Shown: one piece after another, positions 35,744-45,606 of the stretch
Numbering within the stretch: the first letter of the stretch is position 1
Layout of the letters: each line of letters begins with the position of its first letter
NCBI GenBank assembly: GCA_000710935.1
Contig: BAYV01000109.1
Coordinates: forward strand, 124,001-188,000
DNA length: 64,000 bases
Reading direction: 5' to 3'
Source: Iodidimonas nitroreducens
Lineage (GTDB): Bacteria; Pseudomonadota; Alphaproteobacteria; Sphingomonadales; Rhodothalassiaceae
Position numbers and translations under genes: made by a program
The notes under the pieces: generated by a model
The model's input: the letters and a program-made list of their open reading frames with translations, nothing else
What the model was told of the DNA's origin: nothing
Database searches by the model: none

Positions 35744-38700
35744 TCATGTATCCTTATCGGTGAGCCGGCTGATCAGTTTGAAAAAAACCGGGATGAAGAA
35801 GGTGGCGATGAAGGTGGCGGCCAGCATCCCGCCAATGACCCCGGTTCCGATGGCATGGCGGCTCGATGCCCCGGCCCCGGTGCTGAGCGCCAAAGGAACG
35901 GCCCCCAGGGTAAAGGCAAGGGAGGTCATCACAATGGGGCGAAAGCGCAGGCGGGCGGCATTGAGGGCGGCATCTTTGAGCGATTCCCCGGCTTTTCTTT
36001 GCAGCATGGCAAATTCGATGATCAGGATAGCGTTTTTCGCGGAAAGCCCGATCAGGGTCAAAAGCCCGATCTGGAAATAAAGATCATTATCCAGCCCCCG
36101 CAGCCATGTGGCCAGAACCGCTCCGAACACCGCAAAGGGTACAGCTGTGAGCACGGCAATCGGCAGGGTCCAGCGTTCATATTGCGCGGCTAAAATCAAG
36201 AATACCATGATGATACCGAAACCGAACGCCAGCCCACCACTGCCCGAAGCCACTTTTTCCTGATAAGTGGAGCCAATCCAGCCCAGACTGTAATTTTCAT
36301 CCAGGGTTTCGGCGGCCACAGCTTCAATGGCGGCCAAAGCCTCGCCCGAACTATAGCCCGGCGCGGGTTCGCCCATGATTTTTGCGGCAGGAAAGTTATT
36401 GAAGCGGTCGATGACATCAGGCCCCACGATCCGCTCCACACGCACAAGGCTGGCCAAAGGCACCAGATCGCCATTTTGCGCCCGCACAAAAACATGGCGC
36501 AGATCATCGGGGGTGCGGCGGAAATCGGCTTCGGATTGCAGATTGACCCGATAATTGCGGCCATAAAGGGTGAAATCATTGACATAAAGGCTGCCAAAGG
36601 TGCTTTGCATCGTCGCATAAACCTGATCGATGGGGATATCGAGCGCCCGCGTTTTGTCCCGATCAAGGGCAATGAAATATTGCGGCGTGCCCACCGAAAA
36701 CAGCGATCGCACGGCTTGCAGTTCGGGGCGCGCATTGGCGGCTTCCACCAGCTTGTTGGCCATGGCGGCCAATTCATCGCTGCTTTGCCCACCGCGATTT
36801 TGCAAATAGCCCTCAAAACCGCCGGTCATGCTGATGCCATTGATCGGCGGCGGATTGAAGGCAAAGATCTGCGCCCCCTTTAAATCCGAGGCCATGCCCA
36901 TGAATTTACCCACCAAAGCCTGGGCGTTTTGCCCGGGTTCCATGCGTTCCGACCAATCCTTGAGCGGCACGAAAGAGACGCCGCTATAGGTTTTCTGGGC
37001 AAAGGTGAGGATATCGAAACCCGATACGGTGACCACCGATTTCACCGCGGCATCGTCAATCAGCCTTTCGGTCATGGTTGTGGTGATGTCTCTTGTGCGA
37101 TCAAGGGATGCGGCAGGGGGCAATTGATAAGCCATCAGCACATAGCCCTGATCTTCCGAGGGCAAAAGCCCCGCGGGCACCTGTCGGAACAGCACAACCG
37201 TCAGCCCGATCAGGCCGCCAAACAGCAGCAAGGCAAAAACGCTGTGGCGCAAAAGCCCGGAAACCCCACCCATATAGCCATCTGTGGTTTTCGTGAAAGC
37301 CCGGTTAAACCAGCGAAAGGGGGCCGCCGGGGTTTTGTGGGTGGGCTTCAGTAACAGGGCGCATAAAGCGGGTGTGAGGGTGAGGGCGACAAGGCCCGAA
37401 ATGGCCACAGAAACCGCAATCGTTACGGCAAACTGCCGAAACATCTCACCACTCAGCCCGCCCAGAAAGGCCACCGGCACAAACACCGCCGATAAAACCA
37501 GAACGATGGCGATCACCGGCCCGGCCACCTGCTCCATGGCTTTCAGCGACGCCGCTTTGGGGTCGAGCTTTTCCGATGTCATCAGCCGCTCGACATTTTC
37601 GATCACGATGATCGCATCATCCACCACAATACCAATGGCCAGAACCATGCCAAACAAGGTCAGCAGATTGATGGAAAATCCCAAAACATACATGCCGGCA
37701 AAAGTGCCGATGATCGAGACCGGAATGGCCAGCAGGGGGATCAATGTAGCGCGGGCATTCTGCAGGAACAAAAAGACCACAAGGGCCACAAGGATCACCG
37801 CTTCGCCAAAGGTTTTGACCACCTCCTCGATCGAGACCTTCACAAACATCGTGGTGTTAAAAGGGATGTTGTGGGCAATGCCTTCAGGAAAGCGGGTGGA
37901 AAGCTCATCCATTTTATCGGAAACGGCCGCCGCTGTTTCCAGGGCATTGGCACCCGGTTGCAGATAAATGGCGATGGGCACGGCGGTTTTGCCAAGAGCG
38001 GTGGCGGTTTGGCCATATTGCTGGGCGCCCAGCTCGATCCGGGCCACATCCCCCAGATGAAGGCTGGCCCCGGTGGCATCGGATCGCAGGATGATCTGCT
38101 CAAATTCGGATGCCTCGATCAGCCGCCCCCGGGTGGATACGCTATAGGTAAAAGCCTGATCAGCGGACATGGGTTCCTGACCGAACTGTCCGGCGGCAAA
38201 TTGGGCATTCTGTTCGCGGATGGCGGCGGCCACATCGGCGGCGGTCAGGCCATATTGGGCGAGCTTATCGGGCTTCAGCCAGATCCGCATGGAATAATCA
38301 CGGGCGCCAAATTGGGAAGCATCCCCCACACCGGGCAGGCGCTTTAATTCGTCGATCACATTCAAAAGGGCATAATTGCTGATGAAGGTGGAATCATAGC
38401 GCCCATCGGGCGAGGTCATGGCCACCACCAAAAGGATGGAGCTGCCCCGCTTTTCCACCTTGATCCCTTGCCGGCGCACCTCTTCGGGCAGGCGGGCTTC
38501 GGCGATTTTCACCCGGTTATTGACATCGATAGCGGCCTGATCGGGATCGGTGCCGATCTTGAAGCTGATATTCAACGACAGCGCCCCATTGGTGCTGGTT
38601 GAACGCATATAGATCATATTGCTCACCCCGTTGATTTCCTGCTCCATGGGGGCGGCAACGGTGGTGGCGATGGTTTCGGCATTGGCGCCGGGATAGCTGG

Positions 38701-38842
38701 TCGTCACCACCACTTCGGGCGGGATGATCTGGGGATATTGCTCGATCGGCAGGCTGCGCATCGCGATCAGCCCGGCCAGCACGATGACGATTGCCAACAC
38801 GCCGGAAAAAACCGGGCGATTGATGAAAAAGCGGGAAAACAT
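35744..38842 (-). CDS. RND multidrug efflux pump, HAE1 (AcrB-like) family
   Basis: A 1032-residue inner-membrane proton-driven transporter. The N-terminus [25 protein letters not shown] is the first membrane helix. [22 protein letters not shown] carries the Asp-Asp pair for proton relay in TM4, and two large periplasmic loops lie around residues 40-330 and 560-860. Length is close to AcrB. Its ATG overlaps the adaptor stop by one base (TGATG). No TolC-like outer-membrane channel is present nearby, so a channel encoded elsewhere must serve it. Confidence 0.95.
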   Translation of the reverse strand: MFSRFFINRPVFSGVLAIVIVLAGLIAMRSLPIEQYPQIIPPEVVVTTSYPGANAETIATTVAAPMEQEINGVSNMIYMRSTSTNGALSLNISFKIGTDPDQAAIDVNNRVKIAEARLPEEVRRQGIKVEKRGSSILLVVAMTSPDGRYDSTFISNYALLNVIDELKRLPGVGDASQFGARDYSMRIWLKPDKLAQYGLTAADVAAAIREQNAQFAAGQFGQEPMSADQAFTYSVSTRGRLIEASEFEQIILRSDATGASLHLGDVARIELGAQQYGQTATALGKTAVPIAIYLQPGANALETAAAVSDKMDELSTRFPEGIAHNIPFNTTMFVKVSIEEVVKTFGEAVILVALVVFLFLQNARATLIPLLAIPVSIIGTFAGMYVLGFSINLLTLFGMVLAIGIVVDDAIIVIENVERLMTSEKLDPKAASLKAMEQVAGPVIAIVLVLSAVFVPVAFLGGLSGEMFRQFAVTIAVSVAISGLVALTLTPALCALLLKPTHKTPAAPFRWFNRAFTKTTDGYMGGVSGLLRHSVFALLLFGGLIGLTVVLFRQVPAGLLPSEDQGYVLMAYQLPPAASLDRTRDITTTMTERLIDDAAVKSVVTVSGFDILTFAQKTYSGVSFVPLKDWSERMEPGQNAQALVGKFMGMASDLKGAQIFAFNPPPINGISMTGGFEGYLQNRGGQSSDELAAMANKLVEAANARPELQAVRSLFSVGTPQYFIALDRDKTRALDIPIDQVYATMQSTFGSLYVNDFTLYGRNYRVNLQSEADFRRTPDDLRHVFVRAQNGDLVPLASLVRVERIVGPDVIDRFNNFPAAKIMGEPAPGYSSGEALAAIEAVAAETLDENYSLGWIGSTYQEKVASGSGGLAFGFGIIMVFLILAAQYERWTLPIAVLTAVPFAVFGAVLATWLRGLDNDLYFQIGLLTLIGLSAKNAILIIEFAMLQRKAGESLKDAALNAARLRFRPIVMTSLAFTLGAVPLALSTGAGASSRHAIGTGVIGGMLAATFIATFFIPVFFKLISRLTDKDT

Positions 38843-40041
38843 CAGCTGCGGCTCCCCTTTTCAGCCGCATTGACCGGGGCGCTCGATGGCTTGGGATCTG
38901 CGGTTCCCGGGGCCAACGGCTGGCCCGGTCTTACCCGCAAAAGCCCTTTGGTCACAATCCGATCACCGGCTTTAAGGCCTGAGTCTATGATCCAGCCATC
39001 CTGATAAAGGGGGCCGGTTTGGATCGCCGCACGCTGGGCGATATTTTGCGCATCGATGCGATAGACATAAGCCCCGTTCTGATCCTGCATCACCGCCGTT
39101 TGGGGAATGACGATGGCATCGGGCCGGGTCAATCCCCCCAGATGAACCCGCACGAATTGCCCGGGCAACAGATGATGATCGGGATTGGGAACCACGGCCC
39201 GGGCTTTCACCGTGCCGGTGGTGGGATCGATGGTGGCGGCGGTGAAATCCACTCGGCCTTCTGCCGCATGCATCCGGCCATCCGCCGTTTCCAGCCGGGC
39301 GTTCAGCGGGCCATCAACCGATTTGATCAGCTGCCCATTGGCCAGCAGGCGCTGCAGCGTCAGCCAGCTTTCATCGGGGATGGAAAAATCCACATAAAGG
39401 GGATCCAGCCGGGTGAGCCGGGTGAGGTCGCTGTTTTCGGGGGTGGAGCCAACCAGATTGCCCACGGATTGAATCTCGGTCCCCGTCACCCCATCAAAGG
39501 GAGCGCGCACGGTGGTGTAATCCAGATTGATCCGAGCGGCATGAACCCGGGATTTGGCCAAAGCAACACCGGCAATGGCCACTTCGCGATTGGTATAGGC
39601 ATCATCGCGGCGCTGTTCGCTGATATTTTTGTTCGCATAAAGATCGCGCGCACGCTGCCATGTGCGTTCGGCTGATCTCAGGGTGACCTCAGCTTGTAAA
39701 AGCGCGGCTTCGGCCTCCTCCATCGCTGCCTCGAAGGGTTCGGGGTCGATCTCAAACAATATATCGCCCGCTTTCACCTTTGCCCCTTCGCTATAGGGGC
39801 GCTCGATCAAAGTGCCTTCGACCCGGGCTTTGATGATGGCATCCAATGATCCCGCCGTGCGCCCGGAATACACATCCTCGATGGCGATATCTGCGGTTTT
39901 TACGGTCATCGCCTCAACCGCGACCGGGCCCTGATCGCCCTTGTCGTTCTGTCCATTGCCGCCCTTTTCACCGCAGGCAGACAGGAACAAAACCCCAGCC
40001 AGCACAAGGCTGAGGGGGAACGATTGTCGTTCACGCCACAT
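38842..40041 (-). CDS. RND efflux periplasmic adaptor (AcrA-like lipoprotein)
   Basis: A 399-residue membrane fusion protein. The signal peptide ends with lipobox LSA|C (Cys23). The barrel-sandwich half-motif [30 protein letters not shown] and [12 protein letters not shown] flank a helical hairpin (about 100-160, [27 protein letters not shown]). [13 protein letters not shown] and PGQFVRVHL follow. It is promoter-proximal in the pump operon, divergent from the TetR gene across an AcrR-like operator. Confidence 0.95.
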   Translation of the reverse strand: MWRERQSFPLSLVLAGVLFLSACGEKGGNGQNDKGDQGPVAVEAMTVKTADIAIEDVYSGRTAGSLDAIIKARVEGTLIERPYSEGAKVKAGDILFEIDPEPFEAAMEEAEAALLQAEVTLRSAERTWQRARDLYANKNISEQRRDDAYTNREVAIAGVALAKSRVHAARINLDYTTVRAPFDGVTGTEIQSVGNLVGSTPENSDLTRLTRLDPLYVDFSIPDESWLTLQRLLANGQLIKSVDGPLNARLETADGRMHAAEGRVDFTAATIDPTTGTVKARAVVPNPDHHLLPGQFVRVHLGGLTRPDAIVIPQTAVMQDQNGAYVYRIDAQNIAQRAAIQTGPLYQDGWIIDSGLKAGDRIVTKGLLRVRPGQPLAPGTADPKPSSAPVNAAEKGSRS

Positions 40042-40110
40042 AAAAGATCTCCGGTCGCTGCGTTATGAATTAAAGGCTCATCATGCTGGCCTTGCACCAT
40101 GAGGCGCATT

Positions 40111-40134
40111 AATATACATTCTTAAATGTATGTA
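40111..40134. promoter_or_regulatory. AcrR/TetR-type operator between pump operon and regulator
   Basis: The palindrome AATATACATT-CTTA-AATGTATGTA lies midway between the divergent adaptor and TetR genes. Its right half is identical to the half-site of the E. coli acrAB operator (AATGTATGTA) and the left half differs at two bases. Binding of the adjacent TetR protein would repress both directions. Confidence 0.75.
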
Positions 40135-40159
40135 AAGAAAAAATCCTGATTGGGGATGG

Positions 40160-40861
40160 ATGATGGTCAGGCGGACAAAGCAGGAAGCCTATGAAACGCG
40201 GGAAAATCTGCTTGATGCGGCCGAGCGGGTTTTTATGGAGCGGGGGGTTTCGCGCACCAGTCTTGAGCAGATCGCGCAGGCTGCCGGGGTCACCCGGGGG
40301 GCGCTTTACTGGCATTTTGAAAATAAATCCGATTTGTTCAATGCCATGGTTGATCGGGTGCGCATGCCGATGGAGCGCAGCTTTTATCAGCTTCTCGATA
40401 GTACCGACAGCCTCGATGATCTGCAGGCTTTATGCATCAATTGCCTGATCGATATGCATCATGATGAACAGATGCGCCGGGTTTATACGATTCTGCTTTT
40501 GAAATGCGAATATGTGGCCGATATGGCGGGTTTGGTGGAGCGTGAACACACTGCCCGCGCCGAGGTGGTCCGGTCGCTCACCGATTTTTTTACGCGCTTG
40601 CACGGGAATGGCAGGATTTTGCCGGCGGCGGGGGCCTCTCCCCGCACATTGGCTTTGGGGCTGTATGGCCTGATGCGCGGCCTTCATACCGATTATCTGC
40701 GCGCCCCCGATGAATATGATATCGAGCGGGATGCCGCCTTTTTGGTGGGGCATTTTTTCTCGGCCCTCAGGACCAACCCCGCGCTCAATCCAGGGCCCAA
40801 CCCTGATGCGGCCTTAAAATCCTCGAAAAAGCCACAGGGTCTGCCGATCCACCAGATATAA
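40160..40861 (+). CDS. TetR/AcrR family repressor of the RND pump
   Basis: A 233-residue regulator with an N-terminal HTH (residues ~12-60: ETRENLLDAAERVFMERGVSRTSLEQIAQAAGVTRGALYWHFENKSDLF), closely AcrR-like (GALYWHF), and a C-terminal helical ligand-binding domain ending in a proline-rich tail. It is divergent from the adaptor-pump operon with a matching operator between, so drug-relieved repression of the pump is the natural inference. An alternative ATG lies one codon downstream. Confidence 0.93.
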   Translation: MMVRRTKQEAYETRENLLDAAERVFMERGVSRTSLEQIAQAAGVTRGALYWHFENKSDLFNAMVDRVRMPMERSFYQLLDSTDSLDDLQALCINCLIDMHHDEQMRRVYTILLLKCEYVADMAGLVEREHTARAEVVRSLTDFFTRLHGNGRILPAAGASPRTLALGLYGLMRGLHTDYLRAPDEYDIERDAAFLVGHFFSALRTNPALNPGPNPDAALKSSKKPQGLPIHQI

Positions 40862-40903
40862 AAAACCAGCCGATCTGACCGTTTGGCCTGAGCGACTGGT
40901 TTT
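40860..40903. terminator. Bidirectional terminator between tetR and tRNA-Gly
   Basis: AAAAACCAG at 40860-40868 pairs with CTGGTTTTT at about 40895-40903 around a long loop. Because the arms end in A and T runs, the hairpin has a U-tract in both directions, serving tetR and the convergent tRNA. Confidence 0.6.
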
Positions 40904-40910
40904 TAAAAAC

Positions 40911-40985
40911 TGGAGCGGGCGATGAGATTCGAACTCACGACCCCAACCTTGGCAAGGTTGTGCTCTACCCCTGAGCTACGCCCGC
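40911..40985 (-). tRNA. tRNA-Gly (GCC)
   Basis: On the minus strand the cloverleaf is complete: acceptor GCGGGCG pairs with CGCCCGC, the D arm contains GTAGCTCAGGGGTAGAGC, the anticodon loop TTGCCAA gives anticodon GCC, the T arm contains GTTCGAATC, the discriminator is T and the CCA is encoded. It is 75 bases with CCA and no intron. Confidence 0.97.
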
Positions 40986-41019
40986 ATATGGGTCCGGCCA
41001 ATGACCGGGTAACGCCGGG

Positions 41020-41047
41020 ACTATACGCATCGGCAAGAAGGATGCAA
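41020..41047 (-). promoter_or_regulatory. Promoter of tRNA-Gly
   Basis: Reading leftwards, TTGCAT (41047-41042) and TATAGT (41025-41020) are spaced by 16 bases and sit about 35 bases upstream of the mature tRNA 5' end. Confidence 0.65.
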
Positions 41048-41317
41048 CAGACTTTTTTCTCAAACCGGGTAAGACAAAACCGGCATCAGCGTTACCGGCA
41101 GGCGATATAAGGGCCTTGGGGTTGAGAGTCCAGCGAAAAAGAGGGTTTTTGACGGATAAGAAAGCGATCTCTTGTCTGGTCAATCTCTCAAAAGATGTTA
41201 AAAACCGGCCAAGAGTTTCATATATGCCATGATACCCATAGATGGATGGCGGTGGCTGCCCCGCGTTTTTGAAATGGACCGGCAAAAAACAGGCATAAGC
41301 CCTGAAGGACAGGAAAA

Positions 41318-42247
<930 letters not shown>

Positions 42248-42309
42248 TATGATCTTTTTTGCTGTTGGGACCGTTCATAGGAATGAAGACTTTCAGGTGG
42301 AGAGAGACA

Positions 42310-43008
42310 ATGGCTGAATCCGTCTCGCCGAGTGAAGAGCAATTGCCGACCGTGATACCGGTGTTCCCGCTGCTTGGGGCGCTGTTATTGCCGCGCGGTG
42401 AAATGCCCCTCAATATTTTCGAGACCCGCTATGTGCAGATGGTCCGTGATGCCATGGGCTCGGATCGCATTATCGGGATGGTTCAGCCGCGCAGCACGCC
42501 TCAGTCTATTGCAGGCGGGCAGGGCAATGATGGGGCGGGCCTGTATGAGATCGGTTGTGCCGGGCGCATCTGCTCTTTCGCGGAAACCGATGATGGGCGC
42601 TTTCTCATCAGTCTTAAGGGGGTGAGCCGCTTTCGCATCGAAGAAGAATTGTCCAGCCTCACACCTTATCGCCAGATGAAGGTGGATTATGGCGATTTTG
42701 AAGAGGATCGGGCCATTCCCGCCCGCCGTGCCGGGGTGGATCGCGATGCCCTTTTGGGCAGCCTCACCCGCTTTTTGGAACAGCGCGGGCTGAATGCCGA
42801 ATGGTCATCCATTGAAAAAGCTCCTGATGAGCTTCTAGTCAATTCGCTGGCCATGATCTGCCCGTTCGAGCCCGCCGAAAAGCAGGCTTTGCTGGAAGCC
42901 CGCAGCCTGACCGAGCGAACCCAAACCATGATCACTTTGATGGAATTCTCCCTTGCCGATCCCACGATTGATGAAGATGATGATCGCCCGCCGCAGATGC
43001 CGAATTAA
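42310..43008 (+). CDS. Lon protease N-terminal (substrate-binding) domain protein
   Basis: A 232-residue protein consisting of a PUA-like Lon N-terminal domain without ATPase or protease: IPVFPLLGALLLPRGEMPLNIFETRYVQMVRDAM, GCAGRICSFAETDDGRFLISLKGVSRFRI. Stand-alone LON-domain proteins are common in alphaproteobacteria; their role is unproven, perhaps protein binding. The ATG at 42310 follows GTGGAGAG; the longer frame is not supported. It follows the CnoX-like gene by 62 bases. Confidence 0.9.
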   Translation: MAESVSPSEEQLPTVIPVFPLLGALLLPRGEMPLNIFETRYVQMVRDAMGSDRIIGMVQPRSTPQSIAGGQGNDGAGLYEIGCAGRICSFAETDDGRFLISLKGVSRFRIEEELSSLTPYRQMKVDYGDFEEDRAIPARRAGVDRDALLGSLTRFLEQRGLNAEWSSIEKAPDELLVNSLAMICPFEPAEKQALLEARSLTERTQTMITLMEFSLADPTIDEDDDRPPQMPN

Positions 43009-43089
43009 ACCGCGCGCTTTCGTGAAGGCCCGTTCATGCCCCCTCATGCCTGTTTAGGGGGATTGTGATCCCCATAAAGGACAGCCCCG

Positions 43090-43275
43090 ATGGAAAAAGA
43101 TCTGATCGATCCGAAATTACTGGAAATTCTGGTGTGTCCGCTGACCAAAACCACCTTGCGCTATGATCGCGCGGCTCAGGAACTGGTGAGCGAAGCAGCC
43201 GGGCTTGCCTTTCCCATTCGCCATGGGGTGCCGATCATGCTGGCGGATGAAGCCCGCGCGCTCGATCAGGCCTGA
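43090..43275 (+). CDS. Trm112 family protein
   Basis: A 61-residue protein of the Trm112/YcaR type ([38 protein letters not shown]). Eukaryotic Trm112 activates methyltransferases; bacterial versions are less clear. Only one Cys (16) of the usual zinc-ribbon pattern remains, as in many bacterial members. The last codons and stop lie inside a terminator hairpin. Confidence 0.9.
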   Translation: MEKDLIDPKLLEILVCPLTKTTLRYDRAAQELVSEAAGLAFPIRHGVPIMLADEARALDQA

Positions 43276-43287
43276 TCGGCTTTTTTT
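43263..43287 (+). terminator. Terminator overlapping the Trm112 stop codon
   Basis: CGATCA-GGCC-TGATCG (43263-43278) is a perfect palindrome giving a six-base stem and four-base loop, followed by GC and seven T residues (43281-43287). The TGA stop (43273-43275) is part of the right arm. Confidence 0.75.
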
Positions 43288-43392
43288 CGTGCCCCAAAAG
43301 CCGGTTGTTCATCGGCTGCTCATCCAAAATTTTCTAAACCCCTATCATGATGCTGAAACCTTTGGGCTTGATCAGGATCGATACAGCCGGAT

Positions 43393-44151
43393 ATGTGGAG
43401 AATGATAGTGGTTGGAAACAAAATCCGGTCGATGATGATCGGCCTGCTTTTGGTTTTTTGGGCAAGCGGGGCTTGGGCCGATCCGGTTCTGGAGGCCGTG
43501 CGCGCTGAAGCCGCCAGCATTTCCGCCGATGATTACCGCCTCATTCGCATTTACACGGATAATTCGGGTAAAACCCGGCAGCGTCGGGCGGCTTATGATC
43601 CTACCCGCCCGGATGGCGAAGAATGGCTTTTGCTGGAACGCAATGAACAGCCGCCATCCGATAAATATCAGCGCAAATATGAACAATCCGAAGAACGCGG
43701 GGCGCCCGAAACCTATGGCCGGATCCTGAATTATCTGGATGGCGAGGTCAGCCTTTTATCGCGCACCAAAGAGCAATCCACCTATCAGATCAGGCGTTTG
43801 GGCGTGGGTTCCATCCTTTTGGAGGGGGACGATATTTCCGACCGGATTTCTGGTGAAGCGGTGATTGATACCCGCACCAACAAGCCGCTGGTCACAGAAA
43901 TCCGCTTAAAGGTCGAAGAGTCTTTCAAGCCCCATTGGCTGGTACGGATCCATGAAGGTACGGGGGTGATCCGCTTTGAAAGGCTGGCCGATGGCACCCC
44001 GGTGATCCGCCAGCAAAGCCTTGCGGTCAGCGGCGGGCAGCCTTTTGGTTCCATCGATTACAGGGTTGAATTTTTATATCGGGATTATCAGCCGGTGCGG
44101 GAAGATCGGCCTTCGGTCAAAACCTCATCCACAGCAAAACACCGTCCTTGA
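43393..44151 (+). CDS. Secreted protein of unknown function
   Basis: A protein of about 250 residues with a signal peptide (MMIGLLLVFWASGAWA, cleavage before DPV) and a mature part rich in beta strands (YRLIRIYTDNSGKTRQRRAAYDP; GVGSILLEGDDISDRISGEAVIDTRTNKPLVTEIRLKV). I do not recognise a named family. The alternation and size recall lipoprotein-carrier (LolA/LolB-like) or other periplasmic beta folds, but no motif proves this. The start is uncertain: ATG at 43393 or 43402, or GTG at 43408, which has the best spacing to GGAG. It lies alone between the Trm112 terminator and the convergent ubiH-type gene. Confidence 0.75.
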   Translation: MWRMIVVGNKIRSMMIGLLLVFWASGAWADPVLEAVRAEAASISADDYRLIRIYTDNSGKTRQRRAAYDPTRPDGEEWLLLERNEQPPSDKYQRKYEQSEERGAPETYGRILNYLDGEVSLLSRTKEQSTYQIRRLGVGSILLEGDDISDRISGEAVIDTRTNKPLVTEIRLKVEESFKPHWLVRIHEGTGVIRFERLADGTPVIRQQSLAVSGGQPFGSIDYRVEFLYRDYQPVREDRPSVKTSSTAKHRP

Positions 44152-44184
44152 GCCTTTTTTTCGGGCCTCAAACAGCCTTATCCA

Positions 44185-45408
44185 TTAAACAGCCTGGCCC
44201 TTCAACAGGCGCGGCAGATGGCCCACCGTGCCCCGAGCATGGCTGATGAAAAACCGCTTTAAAAATGGCATCTTATTGACCAGCCCCAAGCCCAGATCCC
44301 GGGCTTGCCGGATGGGGGCAATATCATTTGAAAATAATCGGTTCAAAGCATCGGTCACAACCGCAAGGGTCACATTATCGGTACGCCGCCAGCGCTGGTA
44401 ACGTTCCAGCACAAAGGGGCTGCCGATATCTTCGCCCCGGCGGGCGGCTTCAACCAGCACTTCGATCAGCGCGGCAATATCGCGCAGGCCCATATTCAGC
44501 CCCTGCCCGGCGATGGGGTGAATGCCATGGGCGGCATCGCCGATCAGGCACAGGCGCCGATCGATGATGCGCTCGGCCATATGCAGACCCAAAGGATAGC
44601 TCCATCGCGGCCCGGCAATGCTGACTTTACCTAGAAAATCCCCCACCCGCTTTTGTACTTCGGCCTCAAAACCACGGGCAGACAGGGCCATGATGGCCTC
44701 GGCGCAATCGGCGCGCACGGTCCACACCAAAGAGGATCGATTGCCTTTAAGGGGCAGGATGGCAAAAGGCCCATCAGGTAAAAAGCGTTCATGGGCAATG
44801 CCGCAATGGGGCAATTCATGATCGATGCTGGCAACGATACCCGCCTGATCATAGCGCCATTGCGGGGTCAGAATTCCGGCCTCGGCCCGCAGGCTGCTGT
44901 TGCGTCCATCGGCGGCAATGATCAGGCGTGCCGCCAGATGCTGGCCATTCGACAGCACAATTTCGGCCTGATGATCGGTGCGGCTGATGGAGAGGGGGCG
45001 AGCGGGCGCGATCTGGTGCAGATTCTGGAATTGCCCGGCGCGGAAAAACAGGGCCTGGCGCAGATGCCGGTTTTCCACCATCTGGCCAAGGGGCTGATCC
45101 CCCACGTCCGCCTCATCGAAATGCAAAAACAAGGGCGAAGCGCCGTCAGACACCCGGATTTCATGAATGGGCTGGGCGGTTTCTTCCAAGGGTGACCAAA
45201 TATCAAGGGCACGAAACATCTCGACCGAGGCAAAAGCAATCGCTGAACAGCGGCCATCATAGGCTTCATGGGTCAGATCGGGCGGCGATGCGGCATCGAT
45301 CACGGCTACCTCAAGCCCATAATGGGCAAGCCCGCAGGCGGCGGTCAAACCGGCCATGCCGCCACCAATAATTGCGATATCAACCTTTATATCACCATGA
45401 TCAGGCAT
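44185..45408 (-). CDS. UbiH/UbiF/VisC/COQ6 family ubiquinone-biosynthesis hydroxylase
   Basis: A 407-residue class A flavin monooxygenase. FAD-binding VDIAIIGGGMAGLTAACGLA lies at residues 9-28, DGRCSAIAFASVEMF at about 50-64, and the second FAD motif GDAAHGIHPIAGQGLNMGLRDIAAL near 292-316, which is diagnostic of the UbiH family. Which ring position it hydroxylates cannot be told; several alphaproteobacterial members (UbiL, UbiM, UbiH) differ in regiospecificity. It is divergent from ftsK. Confidence 0.92.
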   Translation of the reverse strand: MPDHGDIKVDIAIIGGGMAGLTAACGLAHYGLEVAVIDAASPPDLTHEAYDGRCSAIAFASVEMFRALDIWSPLEETAQPIHEIRVSDGASPLFLHFDEADVGDQPLGQMVENRHLRQALFFRAGQFQNLHQIAPARPLSISRTDHQAEIVLSNGQHLAARLIIAADGRNSSLRAEAGILTPQWRYDQAGIVASIDHELPHCGIAHERFLPDGPFAILPLKGNRSSLVWTVRADCAEAIMALSARGFEAEVQKRVGDFLGKVSIAGPRWSYPLGLHMAERIIDRRLCLIGDAAHGIHPIAGQGLNMGLRDIAALIEVLVEAARRGEDIGSPFVLERYQRWRRTDNVTLAVVTDALNRLFSNDIAPIRQARDLGLGLVNKMPFLKRFFISHARGTVGHLPRLLKGQAV

Positions 45409-45606
45409 AAAATCCGTTCCTGTTACCCTGTGTTCGGGCGTCTTGTGCAGATGATGATCATAGTCTAGCGCTGAACGCTTTGCTGTGTCATCTCTCTTGG
45501 GCCGTCTATTGGGTTGGCATTCCTCTTGGGCTCATTTATTTTCGCATGATGATGATACGGGGCAAGACCAACAACAGATGCCACAGAAAAGCAACAGGCA
45601 AAAAGG

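Noticed and set aside
40862-41317. Integrase, attachment repeats or a CRISPR array around tRNA-Gly
   Set aside because: No direct copy of the tRNA 3' end, no recombinase frame and no spaced repeats were seen.
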